Source: Actinomycetales bacterium (GTDB taxonomy: Bacteria > Actinomycetota > Actinomycetes > Actinomycetales > Dermabacteraceae). Taken from it: a stretch of 6,720 nucleotides of DNA. Position numbers and translations under genes: made by a program. Location: positions 1 to 6,720 of the forward strand of contig JAAZLF010000738.1 of the NCBI GenBank assembly GCA_012799425.1. The letters are read 5' to 3'. The notes under the pieces are model-generated. The model ran no database searches. It was not told where the DNA came from and was given only the letters and a program-made list of their open reading frames with translations. Positions 1-5,800 of this stretch are shown here, in pieces. Positions within the stretch are counted from its first letter, which is position 1. Each line of letters begins with the position of its first letter.

Positions 1-96
1 AAGGCACACGACGATGCGACGGTGCTCACACTTCTGCTGTCGCGTGGGCACCGGCGCGCCGTCGAGCCCGAGCACCTGCGGGTCTCCGGGGTGTGA
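1..96 (+). CDS. 3' end of an unidentified CDS, possibly a PP2C/SpoIIE-type phosphatase C-terminus
   Basis: An open frame enters at base 1 and ends in TGA at 94-96, giving 31 residues of a gene that starts outside the window. The visible tail contains HDDATVLTLLL followed by a short basic and polar end. An Asp-Asp pair followed by a run of beta-strand-like hydrophobic residues near the C-terminus is typical of PP2C/SpoIIE-like Ser/Thr phosphatases, where the last Asp binds metal. That is known of the family; its application to this fragment is a guess from about ten residues. Any other protein ending in a beta strand remains possible. The frame has G or C at most third positions, consistent with real coding sequence, unlike what follows. 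Confidence 0.4.
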   Translation, partial: KAHDDATVLTLLLSRGHRRAVEPEHLRVSGV

Positions 97-551
97 GAGA
101 ACTGCCGTCCCGCCTCGCGATTTGGTGAGCACATGACTCATGCGACCGCTCTGCACTACTTCGGCAAACCTGAATGGAACCTGCATGCCACCTGCGGTAA
201 CAGAGCTTCCCGGCGCGTTTACAGCGCGGGCGGAAAGGCATATGCTCGGCGTCAGACGCACGCTCCGGGCACGTGTCCCGCGTGACAGCTCGAGGTGGTG
301 CGTCCGGCAGGATCGACTGATACTGTTCCCAGTGCCGGAAGACGTTGAAAACTTTATAGATGTGCCGTTCCTCAAGACCCCCCTCATGGGGAGCGGCCAG
401 ACGGGCAACATGCCAGGTTCCCCCACCTACGGCTGCCCGTCCGCCTGTTCGCCCGCACCCACCCCTGACGGACGACAGGCTCTGACGAGCGGTCCGTGAG
501 CCCCCCGACACTGTCGGCGGAGAGCTCCGGGCCGCTCGTCGCATTTCCGCT

Positions 552-606
552 CCGCCCGGCGCCCGTTCCGCCCGGCGCTCGCTCCACCCGGCGCTCGCTC
601 CGCGCG
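552..606. repeat. 16-nt tandem repeat, about 3.3 copies
   Basis: Three consecutive 16-base units start at 552, 568 and 584. The first is ccgcccggcgcccgtt, the second ccgcccggcgctcgct, and the third differs from the second by one base (ccacccggcgctcgct). A partial fourth copy begins at 600. Because 16 is not a multiple of three, the repeat shifts frame at each copy, which argues against it lying in a protein-coding sequence. Function unknown. Confidence 0.75.
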
Positions 607-657
607 ACCAACCCGTTCGGCGCGGCCTGGCCGCCCCGCGCTCGGCGTGCACGGATC

Positions 658-708
658 CCGGTCGATTCCGCACCAGGTCCGGGGCGGATCCGGCTCGGAA
701 CCGACCGG
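658..708. terminator. Strong hairpin downstream of the winged-helix gene, possible terminator
   Basis: The left arm 658-670 (ccggtcg, a, ttccg) pairs with the right arm 696-708 (cggaa, c, cgaccgg): 12 pairs with one mismatch around a 25-base GC-rich loop. It lies about 80 bases past the stop of the minus-strand regulator and could help end that transcript. No T-tract follows on either strand, so it is not a canonical intrinsic terminator, and GC-rich DNA forms such stems readily. Confidence 0.3.
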
Positions 709-790
709 AATTGTGCCGGGCGGAGCTGAGCGTGGCCGAGCTGGCCGAGTTGTGCGCGCCGGGCGCTGTGGTGCGGGGTCGGTGGCTCGC

Positions 791-1555
791 TCAGCAGCCG
801 AGGATCGCGACGTCGCTGCCCGGGTCCAGGCGGTAGCCCGCGCCGCGGACGGTCGAGATCAGGCGGCGGTAGCGGCCCAGCTTGGTGCGCACGCGGCGCA
901 CGTGCACGTCGACCGTGCGCTCACCGGTCTCGTCGGGCGACTCGGCCCAGACGGTCTCCATGAGCTCGGTGCGACCCACGGTGCGGCGCGCGTTCTGCGC
1001 CAGCTGGGACAGCAGCTCGAACTCCTTGTAGGTGAAGTCCACATCCTGCCCGTCGATCCGCACCCGGCGACCGAACAGATCGATCACCAGGCTGTCCTCC
1101 GGGGCGGAGGAGGGGCTGGAGGGGCTGACCGCCGTGGCCTGCAGCGTGCGGCGGCGAGCGATCTCCGCATCCCGGCGGGCGGGGGAGTTGGCGGAGACCA
1201 CGCCGGTGCGGCGCGGGCGCAGCGGGCTCACCGGGGCGACCGACTGGGACCGCGGCGGCAGGGTGCGCGCCGCGGACCGGCCGGTGGCCGAGAAGGTGTG
1301 CGGGTTGTTGACCGACACGGTGGTGCGGCCGTCGCGTGCGGCGACCTGGCGCTGGGCGTGGGTGCGCAGCTCATCGGCGATCAGTGCGGTCTCCACGTCG
1401 CCGGTGCCGGCGGGGAGGGTGACGGACACGGTGATGGTCACCGTGTCCTCGGAAGCCTGCGGCTTCGGGGCGGTGCCGCCCACGCGGTACAGCGGGCGGG
1501 CGGTGCCCTTGCGGGCGGAGGCGTAGGTGGTGGGGCGATCCAGGGCGATGGTCAT
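791..1555 (-). CDS. Orphan OmpR/PhoB-type winged-helix transcriptional regulator
   Basis: Encodes 254 residues. The C-terminal part, about residues 155-245, is a complete OmpR/PhoB-type DNA-binding domain: TYKEFELLSQLAQN (N-terminal strand and first helix), RRTVGRTELMETVW, then RTVDVHVRRVRTKLG (recognition helix) and the wing TVRGAGYRLD. Such domains normally follow a phosphorylated receiver domain, but here the first ~150 residues have no receiver pattern. They hold a short beta-rich stretch (residues about 38-55, DTVTITVSVTLP), then a Ser/Pro/Arg/Ala-rich, probably disordered segment. It should therefore bind DNA without two-component phosphorylation; the signal and targets are unknown. The ATG at 1555 is supported by GGAGAA (1564-1569 on the complement) eight bases upstream. 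No histidine kinase is adjacent. The 171 bases upstream contain competing hairpins after a possible Met-rich small ORF. Confidence 0.88.
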   Translation of the reverse strand: MTIALDRPTTYASARKGTARPLYRVGGTAPKPQASEDTVTITVSVTLPAGTGDVETALIADELRTHAQRQVAARDGRTTVSVNNPHTFSATGRSAARTLPPRSQSVAPVSPLRPRRTGVVSANSPARRDAEIARRRTLQATAVSPSSPSSAPEDSLVIDLFGRRVRIDGQDVDFTYKEFELLSQLAQNARRTVGRTELMETVWAESPDETGERTVDVHVRRVRTKLGRYRRLISTVRGAGYRLDPGSDVAILGC

Positions 1556-1669
1556 GAGATGAGTTCTCCGAGGTGCGGCGCGGTGAGCGCGGCGGGCGGT
1601 GGACCCGGGATCCCTGGGAGATCGACGCAGTGAGGCGGATGGTTCAGGGGTGTGCTCCCGGTAGCACCT

Positions 1670-1740
1670 GGAGCCCGCGCCTTCCGGCCGGCTCCTGTCA
1701 GCCGACCTCGGAGGTGTCGTGAGCGCTCAGAGGCTCGGCT
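1670..1740 (-). promoter_or_regulatory. Overlapping alternative hairpins between the Met-rich ORF and the regulator gene
   Basis: Read on the minus strand there are four segments: 1 (1740-1730), 2 (1709-1700), 3 (1695-1689) and 4 (1675-1670). Segments 1 and 2 pair over ten base pairs with one bulge (agccga-g-cctc with gaggtcggct). The second part of segment 2 can instead pair with segment 3 (cggct/agccg, six-base loop), and segment 3 can instead pair with segment 4 (ggagcc/ggctcc). These structures exclude one another. Segment 1 encodes the last codons and stop of the small ORF, so a translating ribosome would cover it. This is the geometry of a translation-coupled attenuator, but no T-tract follows segment 4, and chance pairing is common at this GC content. 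Confidence 0.3.
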
Positions 1741-1849
1741 GACGATGCATCATCGGCATCATCATCATGAACATCATCATCGAACGCATGGCGGGGCGGA
1801 CCACCCGGCGGGTGGTCTCGCGGAGCCGAAGCGCTGCGTTCGTGGACAT
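1727..1849 (-). CDS. Possible 40-residue methionine-rich small protein or leader peptide
   Basis: An ATG-to-TGA frame of 40 codons upstream of, and on the same strand as, the winged-helix gene. The first 20 residues are polar and Arg-rich (MSTNAALRLRETTRRVVRPA). Then comes a dense methionine run, MMMFMMMMPMMH, before a short polar end. Eleven of 40 residues are Met. Third positions are G or C in about 35 of 40 codons, and in 24 of the 29 non-Met codons, matching real genes nearby. The start is uncertain: the nearest purine run (gaggggg) is about 15 bases upstream, farther than usual, and a second in-frame ATG at 1789 gives 20 residues with no better site. It could be a regulatory leader peptide, a Met-rich metal-binding peptide, or a chance frame over an ATG-triplet repeat. 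I do not recognise it. Confidence 0.35.
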   Translation of the reverse strand: MSTNAALRLRETTRRVVRPAMRSMMMFMMMMPMMHRQPSL

Positions 1850-1862
1850 GGCTGCAATGGTG

Positions 1863-1892
1863 CACCCCCTCGTCGAGAACGACAAGGGGGTG
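1863..1892. terminator. GC-rich hairpin after upp, candidate terminator
   Basis: A near-perfect inverted repeat: caccccct pairs with agggggtg (8 bp), then one c/a mismatch, then gtcg pairs with cgac (4 bp) around the loop agaa. It begins 66 bases past the upp stop codon on the minus strand and just before the possible Met-rich ORF, a reasonable place for the end of the upp transcript. No T-tract follows on the minus strand, so it would be a U-less terminator or a processing or stability element. Confidence 0.45.
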
Positions 1893-1905
1893 TTCACAGT
1901 GTGAA
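1893..1905. promoter_or_regulatory. Perfect 13-bp palindrome, candidate operator
   Basis: The sequence ttcacagtgtgaa has two perfect 6-base arms around one central base, directly beside the 1863-1892 hairpin and 44 bases upstream of the ATG of the possible Met-rich ORF. It resembles a binding site for a dimeric regulator. The half-site order (TCACA then TGTGA) is the reverse of a CRP site. I could not place a good -35/-10 pair around it, so its role is open. Confidence 0.3.
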
Positions 1906-1957
1906 ACAGAGCTGGTCCCGGGCGTGCGGCGCCGGGTGCGGCTCGGAGGTCAGCTGA

Positions 1958-2596
1958 TCAGTCGACCACGCCGAAGAGGCGGTCGCCGGCGTCGCCGAGG
2001 CCGGGAACGATGTAGCCGTTCTCGTCGAGCTTCTCGTCGACCGCGGCCGTGACGATCGTCAGGTCGATCGAGGGGTCGATCCGCTCCTCCATGGCTGCCA
2101 GGCCTTCGGGGGCCGCCAGCAGGGTCACGCAGGTGATGTCGCGGGCGCCGCGCTCGTGCAGGTACTCGCACGAGGCGATGAGGGTGTGGCCGGTGGCCAG
2201 CATCGGGTCCAGCACGAAGCACTGGCGGCCGGTGAGGTCGTCGGGCAGGCGGTTGGCGTAGGTGGTGACCTCGAGGGTCTCGTCGTTGCGCACCATGCCC
2301 AGGAAGCCCACCTCGGCGGTGGGCAGCAGGCGGGTGAGGCCGTCGAGCATGCCGAGGCCGGCGCGCAGGATCGGGACCACCATCGGCTTCGGGTTGGTCA
2401 GCCGGGTGCCGGTCACCGTGGTCACCGGTGTCTCGATCTCCACCGGTGCGACGGCCACGTTGCGGGTCGCCTCGTAGGCCAGCAGGGTCACCAGCTCATC
2501 GGCGAGCTGGCGGAACACGGAGGAATGGGTGGCGCGATTGCGCAGCACCGACAGCTTGTGGGCGACGAGCGGGTGGTCGATCTGGAGAACGCGCAT
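1958..2596 (-). CDS. upp: Uracil phosphoribosyltransferase
   Basis: A 212-residue cytosolic enzyme that salvages uracil by joining it to PRPP to make UMP and pyrophosphate. Length and sequence fit full-length bacterial Upp. The N-terminal [20 protein letters not shown] segment, PILRAGLGM (residues 75-83), the PRPP-binding loop [12 protein letters not shown] (127-138) and the uracil-binding [12 protein letters not shown] (195-206) are all present. The loop has His where many Upp proteins have Gly (ATGGT), a tolerated variant as far as I recall. The start at ATG 2596 gives the usual N-terminus. No Shine-Dalgarno is visible, but a TAGATT hexamer lies six bases upstream, suggesting a leaderless mRNA. 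The gene is divergent from the sialidase gene, with 282 bases between the two starts, and is probably transcribed alone. Confidence 0.97.
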   Translation of the reverse strand: MRVLQIDHPLVAHKLSVLRNRATHSSVFRQLADELVTLLAYEATRNVAVAPVEIETPVTTVTGTRLTNPKPMVVPILRAGLGMLDGLTRLLPTAEVGFLGMVRNDETLEVTTYANRLPDDLTGRQCFVLDPMLATGHTLIASCEYLHERGARDITCVTLLAAPEGLAAMEERIDPSIDLTIVTAAVDEKLDENGYIVPGLGDAGDRLFGVVD

Positions 2597-2602
2597 GGGG
2601 CG

Positions 2603-2608
2603 AATCTA
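2603..2608 (-). promoter_or_regulatory. -10 element of a likely leaderless upp promoter
   Basis: On the minus strand TAGATT is followed by six bases and then the upp ATG. A TANNNT hexamer at this distance puts transcription start at or next to the A of the ATG, as in the many leaderless genes of actinobacteria. The absence of a ribosome binding site before upp fits. I see no good -35 at 16-18 bases upstream, which is common for such promoters. Confidence 0.5.
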
Positions 2609-2703
2609 CCGGAGTGCCGCAGCGGCGAGATGCGTTCCGCGGCTCTCGCGGGGGTGAGGAGGGCCTCGTCGGCGTGCGGGTCGAGGCATTTCCGCAGCAC
2701 CCC

Positions 2704-2732
2704 TTGGCAGCCTGTGAAATAGCTGTTAGGTT
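2704..2732 (+). promoter_or_regulatory. Sigma70-type promoter for the sialidase/GH16 gene
   Basis: TTGGCA at 2704-2709 (five of six matches to TTGACA) is followed by exactly 17 bases and TAGGTT at 2727-2732 (TANNNT type). Transcription would start near 2739, leaving a leader of about 140 bases before the ATG at 2879. The bases around it are clearly richer in A/T than the genes. A weaker hexamer, TACTTT at 2780-2785, lacks a matching -35. Confidence 0.55.
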
Positions 2733-2740
2733 TCGTAACA
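2724..2740. promoter_or_regulatory. Palindrome over the -10 region, candidate operator
   Basis: tgtta at 2724-2728 and taaca at 2736-2740 form 5-base inverted arms around ggtttcg. The site covers the whole -10 hexamer and the expected transcription start of the sialidase promoter, the classic position for a repressor. The arms are short, so chance is possible. I cannot name a regulator family. Confidence 0.35.
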
Positions 2741-2878
2741 CTTTCCCTACGGCGGTGCGGCTGGAAGTCCATTGGCGTGTACTTTTCAGGCACTTCTGTG
2801 GGGAGGATGGTCGTGCAGTCTGCGACCTCCGTCGTCCGCCGGGCACCGTTGCCCAGGAGATCCCCGGAGAGTCAGAAC

Positions 2879-5800
2879 ATGAGCAAACCCCTGTACAGAG
2901 CGCTCGCGGCGACCGCCGTCGCGGCGATCGGCCTCGCCCCGTTCGCGGCCGCCCAGGCAGAGGGCGGCGACGCCCCCGCTGCAGAGCCCGGATACACAGA
3001 GCAGGTCCTCGCCGTCGGCAAGGGCGGCGACAGCAACCAGAAGGAGCCATGGGGCCATGAGCTCGGCGCCTTCTTCAACTACCGGATCCCCGCGATCATC
3101 CAGCTGAACAACGGCGACCTCATCGCCTCCTATGACGGCCGGCCCACCGCCGCCGACTCCCCCGGGCCAAACTCGATCCTGCAGCGCAGGTCCACCGACG
3201 GCGGTGCCACCTGGGGCCCGGAGACCTTCGTCCACGAGGGCACCGTCGCGGACCCGACGGACCCGGACTCCCTCCAGCACGGCTACTCCGACCCCTCGAT
3301 GGTGTACGACGAGGAGACGGGCACGCTGTTCAACTTCCACGTCTACTCCAAGGACAGGGGCTTCATGGACGGCGGCTACGGCGCCGACGACGAGGACCGC
3401 GATGTGCTCAGCGCCGCGCTGTCCGTCTCCGTCGACGGCGGGGAGACCTGGGAGCACCGCCTGGTCACCGACACCTTCAAGACCGACGACATGCGCGCCG
3501 CCTTCGCGAGCTCGGGCCACGGGATCCAGATCAAGAACGGCCCCCACGCAGGCCGCCTGGTGCTGCAGTACGCCGGCCAGTTCGACGACACCTCCCTGCG
3601 CGCCTTCTCGCTCTACTCCGATGACCACGGCGAGACCTGGCAGCGCGGCGAGCCCGTGGGTACCGCCATGGACGAGAACAAGGTCGTCGAGCTCTCCGAC
3701 GGCACCCTGATGCTGAACTCCCGCATCCATGCGGGCGCCACCGGCCGGTACGTCTCCCTGTCCGCCGACGGCGGCGAGACCTGGAGCGAGCCCGAGGTCG
3801 ACACCACCCTCGTCGACCCCGTCAACAACGCCTCGATCATCCGCAAGAACCCCGATGCCGAACCCGGCACCCGCGAGTCGAAGGAGCTGCTGTTCAGCAA
3901 CGCCGCCTCGATCAAGAACCGCTCCAACGGCACCGTGCGCTACTCCTGCGATGACGGGAAGACCTGGCCGATCGAGCGGGTCTTCGCCCCTGGCGGGATG
4001 TCCTACTCGGACCTGGTCGCCAAGGACGACGGCAGCTACGGCCTGTTCTACGAGGGTGAGGGCGGTCAGCTGCTCTACGCCGACTTCACCGAGGAGTGGC
4101 TGAACCCGTTCTGCGCACACGTGGAGCCCGTCTCCGTCGGCGTCGCCGCCGGCGAGACCGAGCTGGCCACCGTCACCCTCCGCAACGACGACGATCGCGA
4201 GCTGCCTGCGGGCAGCGTCGTGGCCTCCGTGGCCGACGGCTGGGATGCCCTCCCGACCGACGTCCCGGCCCTGGCACCGGGTGAGGAGATCGAAGTGGAG
4301 GTCGAGGTCACCGCCCCGCCCACCGCCCGGGCCACGAACGCCCCGATCGCGGCGGACCTCGAGTTCACCGCCGGCGACTTCAGCTTCCGCGGCAGCCTCG
4401 CCGTGGACGTGACCGTCGGCGGCACCGTCCCCGGCGAGAACTCCGAGCATGGCGTGCGCACCTGCCTCGAGGGGCAGAACGATCCCGAGCTCGACTCGCC
4501 GCTGATGCTGAACGTCGTGTCGAACTGCAGCTTCGAGAGCGATGACTTCACCTCCTCGGAGCGGGACTGGAGGTGGTTCGGTGAGGACGACTCCGCTCAT
4601 CCCGAGACCGAGACCCTCCCCGACGGCAGCGAGAACACCTTCGCCCTGATCGACACCGGCGAGATCGACAACCACATCTGGCAGGCCGTGCCGACGGTGC
4701 CCGGCCGCACCTACGTGGTCAGCGCCGACATCAAGGTGGGCGCCACAGAGGGGTACACCCCCAGTGCTGTCTTCCTCACCGCCAAGGGCATGCACCCGGA
4801 TGGTTCGCAGAACCAGGGCGCCACCACCCAGCTGACCACCGGCGAGCTGGTGGACGCGGTCGACTGGGAGCGCAAGACCTTCACATTCACCGCGGTCAAC
4901 TGGAGCACCTTCGTGGGCACCGTGAAGTGGGCCGCGCAGGACGCCGAGGGCCACGTCGAGAACACCACCATCGCGATGGACAACCTCTCCGTCCACGAGG
5001 AGCAGTCCTACGAGCTGGTGTGGAACGACGAGTTCGACGGCGACTCCCTGGACCAGGGCAGCTGGGGCTATGAGCTGGGCAATGTGCGCGGCAACGAGCA
5101 GCAGCACTACTCCTCCAGCACCGACAACGTCGACGTCCGCGACGGCAACCTCGTGCTCGGGGTGACCGATCGCCCCCAGGAGGACCAGTACCGCAACACG
5201 GCGCGACACGGCGACAACGCCCGCACGGTGAAGTACAACTCCGGCTCCGTGCGCACCGAGGGGCGTGAGGAGTTCCTCTACGGTCGCGTCGAGGCGCGCA
5301 TGGCACTGCCCGAGGGCAAGGGCGCCTTCCCCGCCTTCTGGATGCTCGGGGCGGACTTCCACATGGACGGCCGGGTGAACATGGAGCAGGGCTATTCGTG
5401 GCCCGGCACCGGTGAGCTCGACATCATGGAGATCATCGGCGCTCCGACCGAGGAGCGTGCCGCACAGGGCGAGGTCGGCAAGGACGGCAACTCCAACGCC
5501 GTCGTCTACGGCACGCCGCACTTCTTCCACACCCAGGGCGATGCCGACGGGGACGGCTCCTACGCGCCCACCGCCCTGGGCGGCAGCCTCGAGGCACCCG
5601 AGGCGGTCTCCGAGGACTACCACGTGTACGGGATCGACTGGAACCCGGACTACATCGCCTGGTACGTCGACGGCGTCGTCTACAACGTCATGTACTTCCC
5701 GACCGAGGCCACCCAGGCCGCGAACAATCGGGCGTTCATCGAGGAGGAGGTGGCTCGCTTCCAGTCCGCCGCGGACTCCCTGAACCGCCCCCAGTACCTC

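Larger units (their letters stand above)
97..790. other. Long gap without a convincing gene
   Basis: About 690 bases between the partial gene and the stop of the winged-helix regulator. Open frames exist on both strands (for example + 140-499 and a minus frame over most of the gap), but none has the strong third-position G/C bias of the neighbours, a clear ribosome binding site or a recognisable motif. Bases about 130-400 are visibly richer in A/T than the rest of the window, including ttgaaaactttatagatg at 344-362. The second part (about 500-720) is very GC-rich and repetitive. I see no tRNA, rRNA or CRISPR pattern. It may be regulatory, a decayed gene, or the scar of an insertion; the sequence does not decide. 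Confidence 0.6.

Noticed and set aside
140..499. A 119-codon + strand frame in the gap
   Set aside because: Its third codon positions lack the G/C bias of neighbouring genes, and neither a ribosome binding site nor a known motif is visible.
26..673. A 215-codon minus-strand frame across the 97-790 gap
   Set aside because: It spans the 16-nt repeat and runs antisense into the partial gene. The translation is Arg/Gly/Ala-rich with no motif, and no ribosome binding site is evident.
725..795. Inverted repeat gctgagcg/cgctcagc around the end of the winged-helix gene as a terminator
   Set aside because: The arms are 55 bases apart and one overlaps the stop codon; with no T-tract this is more likely chance in GC-rich DNA.
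647..1633. A 328-codon + strand frame opposite the winged-helix gene
   Set aside because: Antisense shadow: the minus strand encodes a clear OmpR-type DNA-binding domain with a good ribosome binding site, and the + translation is low-complexity Ala/Gly/Arg/Val.
1745..1957. A + strand frame starting with a His-rich run (MHHRHHHHEHHH) resembling a his-operon leader peptide
   Set aside because: No histidine gene follows on the + strand, where the next gene (upp) is in the opposite orientation. The His codons are mostly CAT, unlike local codon use; it is the complement of the ATG run in the minus-strand Met-rich frame.
2726..2744. Possible DtxR/IdeR iron box (ttaggtt half-site) in the sialidase promoter
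   Set aside because: Only the left half matches the TTAGGTTAGSCTAACCTAA consensus; the right half does not, so the simple tgtta/taaca palindrome is the safer description.
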